A stretch of 64,000 nt of DNA, taken from Bacteroides sp. GTDB taxonomy: Bacteria > Bacteroidota > Bacteroidia > Bacteroidales > Muribaculaceae. The position numbers and the translations under genes were made by a program. A model generated the notes under the pieces. That model made no database searches. It was not told where the DNA came from and worked only from the letters and a program-made list of their open reading frames with translations. The stretch covers positions 62,001 through 126,000 of the forward strand of contig JAAVCK010000005.1 of NCBI GenBank assembly GCA_014802325.1, read 5' to 3'. Positions 42,793 through 51,128 of the stretch are shown piece by piece. Within the stretch, counting starts at the first letter, position 1; each line of letters opens with the position of its first letter.

Positions 42793-45700
42793 TTATCTGG
42801 GTGATGAATTTGCCCGAGTCGAGCCAGTTGTTTTCGTCCTCGGCCCAAGTCTGGAGTCGGAGCACAAACATCTTGTTGGAAATCTCGTCGCGCTGCGAGT
42901 TGGAGATACTGTCGATTATCACTTCCTCCTTGTCGGTATTATACTCGCGCTCGATGGCAAATGTGAGCGGAGTGTTGCGCTTGGTGCGGAACTTGATGGT
43001 GTCCATCTCGGAGTTGATATAGTCGGGCGATATGTCACTCTCGCCGGCCGTAGGAGGCAGTCCGAGCTGAGTGCGGAGATTTTCTATGGCCTTGGCGCGG
43101 ATATACTTGTCGTTGAAGTCGAGTACGTAGAGCTGCTGCGACGGATATCCGCCGATATTTATCTGCTTGGCACCGATACGGATAGGGAAGCCGGATATTT
43201 CTATCGTGCCACGGCGCTCCGTGGGTGTGAGCAGCGGCGTCAGTGCGCCCGACATGGTGTTGAGTATCCCGATATAATCGGTGGTGGGCAGAATCTTCGT
43301 CTTGAGATTCTCGGTATTGAGGCGAAAGTCGTTGAGTTTGCCCGTCTCGGCCAGATATGATATCAGGGCGCCTACGGCCACCATAGATTTCTTGTCGCCG
43401 AAGTGACCTATGTCGGTCGAGCCGGGATACCATGAGCCTACACGGTAGTCGTTCATTGATATGAGTCGGTTGGGCTTCACGGCGTCGAGGCGGCGCAGCA
43501 GTCGGTGGACCTGATGGAGCGAACACGGACGTCCGGCCATGAGTACAATATCGCAGTTGTAGCGGTAGAATATCGCCGCCCACTTGCGCATGGATGGCTC
43601 AAATACCTTGCACACGATTTCATTCATGAAGTCGCGCGAATACTTTACGGGCATCTCCTCGAAGCGGAATCCCATCTGCGAGGCAAAGAAGTCGAGCAGC
43701 GCTTTCGAGGGACGGTTGACGGGAAAAATCTCGTCAAAGGTCAGTTGGCGGTCGGGGCTGTCGTGCTGAAGCAGATCGAGCAGATAATTGGCTACCGGTA
43801 TGAGCACCTGTATGTTAAACTCCTTGCGCATGCGTTTTTCCTTGACACCCATAGCCTGAGTGTCGCCAAAGAAGTGGGCTTTCACATTGGGCACGTCGCG
43901 GCATCCTATGGCACGGAGGCGCGCGGTGATGAGACCCGACGCACCCGGATAGCGCTCCTGGGGATCATTGAGCAGCACGTCGATAATTACCCGTTTGGTC
44001 AGTTCGTCGCCTGCTATATGGAATGTCTCCCAGAAGAGCGGTGTGGGTATGATGGTCTCGCCGCTATTACGGTAATTGCATATCATGATGTCGGTAGTGC
44101 CTGCACCTATGTCGATCGAGCCTACGGTGAGCGAGCAGTCCTTCTCGCCGTTACGGCGCTTGCCGTAGAGGTCGAAAAACTCGCGCGAATTGCCCAGATA
44201 GCGACGCATCTCGCTGTAGAGATATACCATCTGGCAGCATGTGGCCTCGTCGTAGATCCAGTTGCGGCGCATGTCGTAGTTGTCGGCGCTCTTGGCCAGA
44301 TCTTTTACCGAGGGGATGATTTCTATCTTGTCGCGGTCGGCCTCCGGATCGTATTTCTCGCTGTAAGTGCCGGCATAGTAGCGCGAGAGCACTATCGATG
44401 CCTCCTCCATGCAGCGGCGCAATACGAGCTGCTCCCGGCGGCTCATAGCCGTAGGACAGGTCAGTATCACGCGGCTTATGCGGCGCTTGCGCGACTCGTT
44501 GCCGTTGCGCTCGCGGAATTTCACACTGTTGATCTGCATTCTTACCTGAAGCAGTATTTCGAGGAAGCAGAATGTCATGAGCGACCGGCGCGAGTAGCTG
44601 CTGCGTACGCCGAAGTTCATCGGATCGTCCACAAACGAGCCATCGGTAGCGAACTGCTCGTCAAGCCCTTCGATGCTCACTTTCATGGCCGGGCCTATGT
44701 AGCGGTCGCGCTCCGACACGAATTTCCATTCGCCGGCAAACGGTTCGTCGTCCCACAGATAGCGCTTCGGACTGGAATAGTTGGTCTCGAATTCCTCGTT
44801 GCTGAGCAGGTCGCTGTCGCCGCCGTATATGTTGCGGAGCGCTTCCGAACCTAACCTCACGTAGCTGGGCCAGCGAAACTGACGGTCGCCGGTGGAAAGG
44901 CCGAAGAGTTCGCGACGGAAACACAGACGCATGTCAAACGGCTTGTCGTAGACCTCACCGGTCGACAGGTCACGAAGTTCAACAGGAGCGGCTTTTGAGA
45001 ACGATGCGTTGATAGGATCCTCGGCTATGAGGCCGAATGTACGCGAATTGCCCACATCGAGCACCAGATTGGTATTGATCACAGCCTGACCGGCATCATT
45101 ATAGAGCCGCACTTCGGGGAATATGTGCTTACGCTGAAGATAAGTGATGAGATATGCGTAATAAGCAAGATACTTCACACGGCTGCGCACATCTTCCTGC
45201 TTGCCGTAGGGGTCAGAGTGGAGCAGAGTGCGCAGATAGCCGTCGAGTTCGGGATTACGCTTCATGTCGACAAACTCATAGGCGCGCAGTGGCACTACCA
45301 TACTGTCAAGGCGGTTGCGCTCGCTATCGGTCATAGTGTCATAGTCGGCCATCGAGATACCGCACAGAGCATAATCTTTGAATGGCTGACCGCTGCTGAA
45401 GTGGGGACTTACACGCTCGTTGCTGAGATTACGGTCAGTGTCAAACGCCATGACCAGACGGTAGACACGCTTGTGATGAGTGGACTTGCCGGCTACGGGC
45501 ACGAGTTTCACTCTACACCAGTTGAGCGGATATGAGAGCGCCGCGTCGCGATCCTTTTCATAAAACGGTACGGGCAACCACTGATTCTCTATCTGATCAA
45601 GACCTGACAGGCGGAGATCGCCCACGGTGGTGTCAAGACTGCTGATCGAAAGGAGGTCATCGTTCTCAAGCCAGTTCACGTGATTGTTGATCACTTCCTC

Positions 45701-45937
45701 GGGCGCAAGCTCGTTGGTGCGCGCGTCAAGATAGCCTGACAGAAGCAGATCGTTGCGGCGGAGAAACTTATCTTTCATCGGAAAGTAATACACCGGATCC
45801 ATGTACACGACGTCCTTAAACTGATATACGTAGTAGCGCAGTGCTTTCATCACGTTTTCGCTCAGGTCTATCGTCACCTCTTGCTCCGGCTCATAAAACT
45901 GTATTCCGGTATTGAGAATCAATGAAAAGTCACTCAT
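42785..45937 (-). CDS. SrfB-like actin/HSP70-fold ATPase (first gene of the operon)
   Basis: A 1050-residue protein whose central part carries the three nucleotide-binding signatures of the actin/HSP70/hexokinase fold: phosphate-1 LVLDVGNSRTFG (Asp294), phosphate-2 SIDIGAGTTDIM (Asp609) and an adenosine-motif-like IVLMAGRPCS (around 800). Order and spacing fit SrfB, the large ASKHA-fold partner of SrfC. Residues 1-285 and the large insert between 300 and 600 have no recognisable domain. A promoter element at 46056 and a structured leader precede it. It is translationally coupled to the SrfC-like gene (8-bp overlap). ATP-dependent conformational switching is inferred from the fold. Confidence 0.75.
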   Translation of the reverse strand: MSDFSLILNTGIQFYEPEQEVTIDLSENVMKALRYYVYQFKDVVYMDPVYYFPMKDKFLRRNDLLLSGYLDARTNELAPEEVINNHVNWLENDDLLSISSLDTTVGDLRLSGLDQIENQWLPVPFYEKDRDAALSYPLNWCRVKLVPVAGKSTHHKRVYRLVMAFDTDRNLSNERVSPHFSSGQPFKDYALCGISMADYDTMTDSERNRLDSMVVPLRAYEFVDMKRNPELDGYLRTLLHSDPYGKQEDVRSRVKYLAYYAYLITYLQRKHIFPEVRLYNDAGQAVINTNLVLDVGNSRTFGLIAEDPINASFSKAAPVELRDLSTGEVYDKPFDMRLCFRRELFGLSTGDRQFRWPSYVRLGSEALRNIYGGDSDLLSNEEFETNYSSPKRYLWDDEPFAGEWKFVSERDRYIGPAMKVSIEGLDEQFATDGSFVDDPMNFGVRSSYSRRSLMTFCFLEILLQVRMQINSVKFRERNGNESRKRRISRVILTCPTAMSRREQLVLRRCMEEASIVLSRYYAGTYSEKYDPEADRDKIEIIPSVKDLAKSADNYDMRRNWIYDEATCCQMVYLYSEMRRYLGNSREFFDLYGKRRNGEKDCSLTVGSIDIGAGTTDIMICNYRNSGETIIPTPLFWETFHIAGDELTKRVIIDVLLNDPQERYPGASGLITARLRAIGCRDVPNVKAHFFGDTQAMGVKEKRMRKEFNIQVLIPVANYLLDLLQHDSPDRQLTFDEIFPVNRPSKALLDFFASQMGFRFEEMPVKYSRDFMNEIVCKVFEPSMRKWAAIFYRYNCDIVLMAGRPCSLHQVHRLLRRLDAVKPNRLISMNDYRVGSWYPGSTDIGHFGDKKSMVAVGALISYLAETGKLNDFRLNTENLKTKILPTTDYIGILNTMSGALTPLLTPTERRGTIEISGFPIRIGAKQINIGGYPSQQLYVLDFNDKYIRAKAIENLRTQLGLPPTAGESDISPDYINSEMDTIKFRTKRNTPLTFAIEREYNTDKEEVIIDSISNSQRDEISNKMFVLRLQTWAEDENNWLDSGKFITQIND

Positions 45938-45990
45938 TTTTCAGGGTTTAAAATATTAGGCGTGTTACTTATTTACTATATCTGCACAAT

Positions 45991-46044
45991 CGGCTACCCG
46001 ACTGAGAGAAGAATCACGTAGCCGCAGAGGCCGACTCAGACGGG
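45991..46044 (-). promoter_or_regulatory. structured leader of the SrfB-like operon
   Basis: Two interleaved inverted repeats: CGGCTAC (45991-45997) pairs with GTAGCCG (46018-46024), and CCGACTGAG (45998-46006) pairs with CTCAGACGG (46035-46043) with one mismatch. Both arms cannot form as simple nested stems, so the leader could fold as an H-type pseudoknot or switch between alternatives. Confidence 0.5.
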
Positions 46045-46055
46045 AGGCCGATAGG

Positions 46056-46063
46056 CAAAGATA
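46056..46063 (-). promoter_or_regulatory. -7 promoter element of the SrfB-like operon
   Basis: TATCTTTG on the minus strand, an exact TAnnTTTG match. Start near 46049, giving a 112-nt leader before the SrfB-like ATG. Confidence 0.5.
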
Positions 46064-46122
46064 CAAAAAAAATTCATAAATCGCCCCGTATCAGAGCAAT
46101 TTATGAATCTATACGAAGATTT

Positions 46123-48132
46123 TTAGATATTGAACGTATAGTCTTTAGGCACGAAGAGGGTGACGCGGAATACGGGCACGTTCATTTCCGGCGAAGTGAC
46201 TATACCGTCGGTCATCACCATACAGGCGCTGTTGTATTGGTCAAATGCGCTAATAATCTGATTGAGGATGCGTTGTCCGGTGCCGGTGCCTCGATGAGGA
46301 TTATAATCTTCGGCAGGTATGGTGTTGTCGACCGTGAGTCTATCACCGCCCTCCACCTGGCGCAGATCCACGCGCAGACGTTTCCCCGGATAGTCATATC
46401 CGCTCAGTCCGTGCTTCACGGCATTTTCCACAATTATCTGTATCATCATGCCCGGCACTGACACTTTCTCGGGATTGATACGGGGATCGATGTATTCGTC
46501 GTAGGTGAAGTCATCGCCCAACGACGGCGCAACGACATCGATATACGTGCGTATAAAGTCCAATTCCTCACCGAGAGTGATGATCTGCCTGTTGCACAGC
46601 TCAAGATTCAGACGCATGAGACTGACAAGATTGCGTATGTTTACGTTATCGGCCGGAAGTTCGGCATTGAGCACATTGAATATGAAGTGCGGCGAGATAC
46701 GGTTGCGGGCATTCTCGATGCGCAATTTCATCAGCGAGTTACGCAACTCTTCGAGCTGGCGCTGACTGCGACGGCGGCGCATATGCGAGTGCACGCCTAA
46801 AGCCACGGTGACGATCACGGCAAGCATCACCACTATAGCCACCCAGAAATACAGAGTGGATATTTCCTCCTCTTTCTCAGCCACACGCACACGGGTGCGG
46901 AGTATGGTGGTGTCCTGATGATAGCGGGTGTTGACCTCGGCAGTATAGTTGCTCGCTATGAAGTGTAGCACCGAGTCGTCGAGCTCCTCGGCCTTGATCA
47001 GATGATGAAGAGCCGATTTGTAGTCGCCCACGGCATCATAATATTTACGCAGGCGGTGGTGATGAAGCGCCAGGTAGCGCGGCGACAGATTTTCCGAATC
47101 GGGAGCGGCCGAGAGGAGCATACGGCGGGCTTTGTCGAGGTTGCCCGACCGCAATTCCAGCTCGCCGCGGAGAGAATTAAGATAAATCTTCTGATTGATA
47201 TAATCCACCGCTATGTCATCAAACTCTTTGACCGAACGGTCGATATATATCCGGGCCGAGTCAAGCGAGTCGATATACATGTAGCACTCTCCGATATTGG
47301 AGTGAGTCACCGCATCGAGATACGGGTCACCGATGGTATCGAGATCTTCCTGAGCGCGGAGGAAGTCTTCAAGCGCTGCCCGGTAGTCCTGACGGTAATA
47401 CATGCTGTTGCCGCGGGTAGAGTAGAAATAAAATCTATCCATGGGCGATACGCTGTCGACGCGCGGTTCGTTGAGCTTATAAAACCGGTCGGCCTCCTCA
47501 GTGTTTCCGAGGACATTGTATATGCCGGCGGCACGTGTCATTATCGAGAAGTCGAGGTCATGCTTGCCTGTGGAGTCGGCCAGCAGTATAGCCTCCCTCA
47601 TCTTCACCACACCTTCGGCCGGGTTGCCTGCCATCTCCAGCAACTCGCCGCCGTTGGCAAGATTTTTCACGGCAAGAAGCCAGTTGCGGTTTTCGCGGGC
47701 GTAGCGGGCGGCGATCAGAAAGTCGTCGGCCGATTCGGCATTTTGCCCGTGGAGCGAGTATATCACTCCCTTGATGTAGATGAGTCGTTCGCGGGCCGAA
47801 GCCGCATGGTCAGGATGAGCGGCTACGTAGCGGCCTATCACCCGTAAGAGCGAATCGCAAGCAGCGTCGTCGCCACCGGCCAGATTGGCAAGGGCTATGT
47901 GAGATGTAAGTGCATAATATGAGTCGCTGTCGGGGGCCTGAGTGTCACGCAGCTGCGTCAACGAGCCTGCCACCTCTATAGGATTGATATAAATTTCCGC
48001 ATAGCAATCGGCGGCCAGCGAGTCGAGCCTGGCCATGGCATACTTTTCGGAACGAGGATGTCGGGAGCAGCCTACCATTACTATAATCATTGATATGATT
48101 GCGGCCGCAAGAATCCGTGGAGTGTGTTTCAC
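46123..48132 (-). CDS. LytS-type sensor histidine kinase with TPR-like repeats
   Basis: A 669-residue membrane-bound sensor. The signal sequence (RILAAAIISMIIVMVGCS) ends at a lipobox-like VGC. Residues 30-410 are periplasmic TPR-like helices (for example DSVSPMDRFYFYSTRGNSMY and DYKSALHHLIKAEELD). One membrane helix lies at about 425-448 (LYFWVAIVVMLAVIVTVALG). A His kinase (LytS/YehU class) domain has the phosphoacceptor in RISPHFIFNVLN (His482), and a HATPase region has VENAVKHGLSGY and GTGTGQRILNQ. No LytTR response regulator is adjacent, so its partner is elsewhere. It precedes the SrfB-like operon on the same strand by 185 bp; a regulatory link is possible but unproven. Confidence 0.88.
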   Translation of the reverse strand: MKHTPRILAAAIISMIIVMVGCSRHPRSEKYAMARLDSLAADCYAEIYINPIEVAGSLTQLRDTQAPDSDSYYALTSHIALANLAGGDDAACDSLLRVIGRYVAAHPDHAASARERLIYIKGVIYSLHGQNAESADDFLIAARYARENRNWLLAVKNLANGGELLEMAGNPAEGVVKMREAILLADSTGKHDLDFSIMTRAAGIYNVLGNTEEADRFYKLNEPRVDSVSPMDRFYFYSTRGNSMYYRQDYRAALEDFLRAQEDLDTIGDPYLDAVTHSNIGECYMYIDSLDSARIYIDRSVKEFDDIAVDYINQKIYLNSLRGELELRSGNLDKARRMLLSAAPDSENLSPRYLALHHHRLRKYYDAVGDYKSALHHLIKAEELDDSVLHFIASNYTAEVNTRYHQDTTILRTRVRVAEKEEEISTLYFWVAIVVMLAVIVTVALGVHSHMRRRRSQRQLEELRNSLMKLRIENARNRISPHFIFNVLNAELPADNVNIRNLVSLMRLNLELCNRQIITLGEELDFIRTYIDVVAPSLGDDFTYDEYIDPRINPEKVSVPGMMIQIIVENAVKHGLSGYDYPGKRLRVDLRQVEGGDRLTVDNTIPAEDYNPHRGTGTGQRILNQIISAFDQYNSACMVMTDGIVTSPEMNVPVFRVTLFVPKDYTFNI

Positions 48133-48216
48133 GACTGTAAAGGTTAAGACAGAATTGAATAATTATTTTGCGTAAGAACTCTGGTATGGTGTCTCAGTTC
48201 TGAAAAAAAGACGAGG

Positions 48217-48224
48217 CAAAGTTA
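48217..48224 (-). promoter_or_regulatory. -7 promoter element of the LytS-type kinase gene
   Basis: TAACTTTG on the minus strand; start near 48210, about 78 nt before the ATG. Confidence 0.5.
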
Positions 48225-48250
48225 CAAAAAAATCATAATGCCGCAAAATG

Positions 48251-48291
48251 TAAAACGCCGCCACACATGTCAGCTGGCAAGTGTGGCGGCG
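48251..48291 (-). terminator. intrinsic terminator after the repeat-containing secreted protein
   Basis: An 11-bp perfect stem, CGCCGCCACAC with GTGTGGCGGCG (48256-48266 and 48281-48291). On the minus strand it is followed by TTTTAC. It ends the transcript of the gene at 48317-50500. Confidence 0.75.
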
Positions 48292-48316
48292 GGATGGAAA
48301 AAAGCTTATCGAGTCA

Positions 48317-50500
48317 TTATTCGGGTATGCGATAAGGAGTCACCTCACCCGTACCGGAATCGACGATGTATGCGAAGAGAGGGGTGGTGATACCGCCGTC
48401 GTAGCCGAACACATACACGATATACGGACCGAACGTCCAGCCGCCGTCATCGTAGGAGTATTCCGAACTGAACGCCATCTGCTTGCTGAAATCGCCGCTG
48501 TGGAGTTCGAGATTATCACCCGACAGGTCGACGTAGGTCTGCATAAACGTCTCGTCGCTCATGGTCTCGGGGAAATATGATTTGGTCATCTTGTGATAGT
48601 TGAACACATAGTTCGCATCGGGATCAGAGGGCTTGACAGTCACGGTATGATAACTGTAGAAGTCGCCAAGCTTACGGTAATCGGAAAACTCCAGCTCAAA
48701 AGTAAGCGACTTCTTCTCCGGGAGACGGTAGGGAGTCACCTCGCCGGTAGCGGTATCCACGAGGTAAGCGTAAAGCGGTGTGGTGATACCGCCGTCGTAG
48801 CCGAATACATATACTATGTATGGTTCGAACACATACTCATATGTGTTGATGTCAAATTCAGGCGAGAATGCCATCTGCTTGCCGAACTCACCGCTGTGAA
48901 GTTCGAGATATTCACCCGACACGTCGATGAAGTTCTGCATAAACTTCTCGTCGCTCATGGTCTCGGGGAAGTATGATGGGGTCATCTTGTGATAGTTGAG
49001 AACGTACTTGGCATCGGGATCAGAAGGCGTCACGGTGATATCAAGATAATGGGCATAGTTGTTATCGGCCTTGAAGTTGGCAAACTGAATGTCAAACGTA
49101 AGATCCTCATCTACCTTCTGCGAAGTGGTGAATCGGAGTTCCTTGATTTCGGTGGTACGTCCGCCTACCTCATCCAAGCCACACACGAAAAGCGAGTATT
49201 CTACACCGGCGCGGAAATACTTGCCGTCGATCACATCGTCGTGGGAGTTGAGTTCGGCAGCTCCGGTGTGGACATATTCAGTGGTAGGCCACTGGAAGGT
49301 ATTCATATAGTTGATATTGTATACCTTGTTGGCAAGATAATACGAGGGCGTGATGGCACCTTCACCGTCGAAGCGCTCTGACTCGGTCACGAAGGCAGCG
49401 TAGCGGGTATCGGCCTTTGAGGGGGTGATAGTGAATGTACCTTCCGAACCTGACTTCTGAGTAAATTCCACTTCAAATGTACAGTCGTCGGTCACCTCGG
49501 CCTCGGGTATGGTCACCACTTCCACCGACGCATCGGTAGTAGCCACGCCATATTCACAGCCGAAAGCCACAGCCACCCACTGGTCGCTTTCGCGGCGGTT
49601 GGTGTAGGTCTTTTCGCCGTGATTGCGGAATGTCACGTCGTCCCATGTATAGCCGTAATTATACACCTGATTCTCATACTGCGCAAGCGTGTTGGCCACA
49701 AGCGATGAGAGTGAGTTTTCAGCCAGCTGCTCGGGCGAATAGAGCGCGATGGCAAAAGGTATATCGGCATCGCCACCTTCGGGGTGATAGGCGTCGGCCT
49801 TCACGGTAAGAGTGGTGGAAGTAACGTCGAAAGTAATGTTGAATTTCACGCCGAGGTCTTCTACTTTCTTGGTGGTGAAGCGTATAAGCTCGGGCTCGGA
49901 GGTGAGCACAATCTCGCCGTCGGTGATAGTACCGGTATACACCACCAGGGCTATTGGAGTGTTGTCGGAGATTATCTCGGAGGGAAACCAGTCACGCGAC
50001 TTATCGCCCTGCTCGAATATTCGGGGGAGAAACGATGCGTCGAGCGTGTAGCCTGATGCAGCTGACACGTCATAGATCCAGTCGAGATCGTCCTGCACCA
50101 GATAGTCGGCCCACTCGTCTTCGGGCACACCGGCAAGACTCTTTTCGGGCATACCGCTGAAGCGGTACCAGGCGTTGGGATCGGAGGTGGTGACGTGAAG
50201 TGTGGCGCAAGCGTGGTGGGGTTCGACTTCTACCGATACGGGATTGTCGGGCAGACCGTTGACGTAGGCTACGTGGTCGATACCGTCGAGCGAATAGCTG
50301 GCCACGCTGCCATCCTGCCCTGTCACGTCAAGGTGAGTGAATCCATCCTCGTCGCCATGATAGCTGAGGTGGCTGATCGAACTGATACGGATGCTCTTGA
50401 TGATAGCATCGTTTTTCACAAGATTGAGTTTGTCGGCAGCGGCAAATGATATACCGGCTGCGGCTGCGGCAAGGCCGCAAAGAATAAGCTGTTTCTTCAT
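48317..50500 (-). CDS. secreted protein with tandem C-terminal repeats
   Basis: A 727-residue exported protein (signal peptide MKKQLILCGLAAAAAGISFAA). The body has several fibronectin/Ig-like beta domains with the phrase PSDPDA or ITPSKADTRY recurring at their starts. The last 250 residues are two near-identical tandem repeats. Each has a YHKMT-SYFPETMSDE-FMQ block, an LELHSG-F-KQMAFS block, a VYVFGYDGGITTPL block and a final TGEVTPYR-PE. No T9SS sorting domain is obvious at the C-terminus, and the protein ends right after the repeat. The gene lies 4 bp downstream of the small CTD-like protein gene. Function unknown; a surface or extracellular binding role is likely. Confidence 0.8.
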   Translation of the reverse strand: MKKQLILCGLAAAAAGISFAAADKLNLVKNDAIIKSIRISSISHLSYHGDEDGFTHLDVTGQDGSVASYSLDGIDHVAYVNGLPDNPVSVEVEPHHACATLHVTTSDPNAWYRFSGMPEKSLAGVPEDEWADYLVQDDLDWIYDVSAASGYTLDASFLPRIFEQGDKSRDWFPSEIISDNTPIALVVYTGTITDGEIVLTSEPELIRFTTKKVEDLGVKFNITFDVTSTTLTVKADAYHPEGGDADIPFAIALYSPEQLAENSLSSLVANTLAQYENQVYNYGYTWDDVTFRNHGEKTYTNRRESDQWVAVAFGCEYGVATTDASVEVVTIPEAEVTDDCTFEVEFTQKSGSEGTFTITPSKADTRYAAFVTESERFDGEGAITPSYYLANKVYNINYMNTFQWPTTEYVHTGAAELNSHDDVIDGKYFRAGVEYSLFVCGLDEVGGRTTEIKELRFTTSQKVDEDLTFDIQFANFKADNNYAHYLDITVTPSDPDAKYVLNYHKMTPSYFPETMSDEKFMQNFIDVSGEYLELHSGEFGKQMAFSPEFDINTYEYVFEPYIVYVFGYDGGITTPLYAYLVDTATGEVTPYRLPEKKSLTFELEFSDYRKLGDFYSYHTVTVKPSDPDANYVFNYHKMTKSYFPETMSDETFMQTYVDLSGDNLELHSGDFSKQMAFSSEYSYDDGGWTFGPYIVYVFGYDGGITTPLFAYIVDSGTGEVTPYRIPE

Positions 50501-50504
50501 GACC

Positions 50505-50963
50505 TTATTTCACAGTAATTTTATATGATACATTGTTGACTGTCACTACATACACGCCTGCGGTGAGACCGTCGAGCTCCACATCGGCAGCTCCTTCGGC
50601 AGCTACCGAGCGCACGAGCGCACCGGCTACGGTGTATACGTTGACCACCGAACCGGCCGGCAGCGAGTCGAAGCTCAGGGTGTTGCCGCTGAACTTCATG
50701 CCATCCTGAGCCACCTCGGCTATGCCTGAACCTGCATCGAATGTATGAACGAATTTAGCGATCGATTCGCGGGGCACTTCCACTGATACGCCTGTACCTG
50801 TGGCCACCAGATGTGTCTCCGTAAACGTGAGCTTCAGATCCGAAGCCAGCTTGACATCTACGGTAGTACCGTCGGCCAGATGCACATTCAGCATATTGTA
50901 GCTTGTAGCGCCCGCTATGAAGGCAACACAAGCCGCAATTGCAAAAAGTAATAATTTTTTCAT
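50505..50963 (-). CDS. small secreted protein with type IX-like C-terminal domain
   Basis: A 152-residue protein: a signal peptide (MKKLLLFAIAACVAFIAGA), about 55 residues resembling the N-terminal strand pattern of the neighbouring 727-residue protein (MLNVHLADGTTVDVKLASDL), and a C-terminal 70-residue T9SS type A-like domain (LSFDSLPAGSVVNVYTVAGA, LTAGVYVVTVNN, ending YKITVK). Almost nothing lies between leader and sorting domain. I start at 50963 rather than 50993 because it begins a standard signal peptide. It lies 4 bp upstream of the 727-residue gene and is probably translated with it. Confidence 0.8.
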   Translation of the reverse strand: MKKLLLFAIAACVAFIAGATSYNMLNVHLADGTTVDVKLASDLKLTFTETHLVATGTGVSVEVPRESIAKFVHTFDAGSGIAEVAQDGMKFSGNTLSFDSLPAGSVVNVYTVAGALVRSVAAEGAADVELDGLTAGVYVVTVNNVSYKITVK

Positions 50964-51003
50964 AAAAAGTGTGTTAATGATTGGAATTTTCAAATTTTCA
51001 GCG

Positions 51004-51011
51004 CAAAGTTA
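51004..51011 (-). promoter_or_regulatory. -7 promoter element of the secreted protein pair
   Basis: TAACTTTG on the minus strand; start near 50997, about 34 nt before the ATG at 50963, and it excludes the upstream ATG at 50993 as the more likely start. Confidence 0.5.
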
Positions 51012-51045
51012 GCAATTTTCCCGGAATACACGTGCATTTTGTCAT

Positions 51046-51092
51046 AAAAAATAATGCTGAACGCGAGATTTGACTCACCGTTCAGCATTATT
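51046..51092 (-). terminator. intrinsic terminator after the Ig-like lipoprotein gene
   Basis: A perfect 14-bp stem (AATAATGCTGAACG with CGTTCAGCATTATT, 51050-51063 and 51079-51092). On the minus strand it is followed by a run of T. A strong rho-independent terminator. Confidence 0.85.
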
Positions 51093-51128
51093 GTTATGAT
51101 TAATAGGGAGATAATGCTTCAGCAGACG

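Noticed and set aside
43505-44854. 449-codon open frame antisense to the SrfB-like gene
   Set aside because: Shadow of a GC-rich gene; Ala/Val/His-rich with no signal, motif or plausible start.
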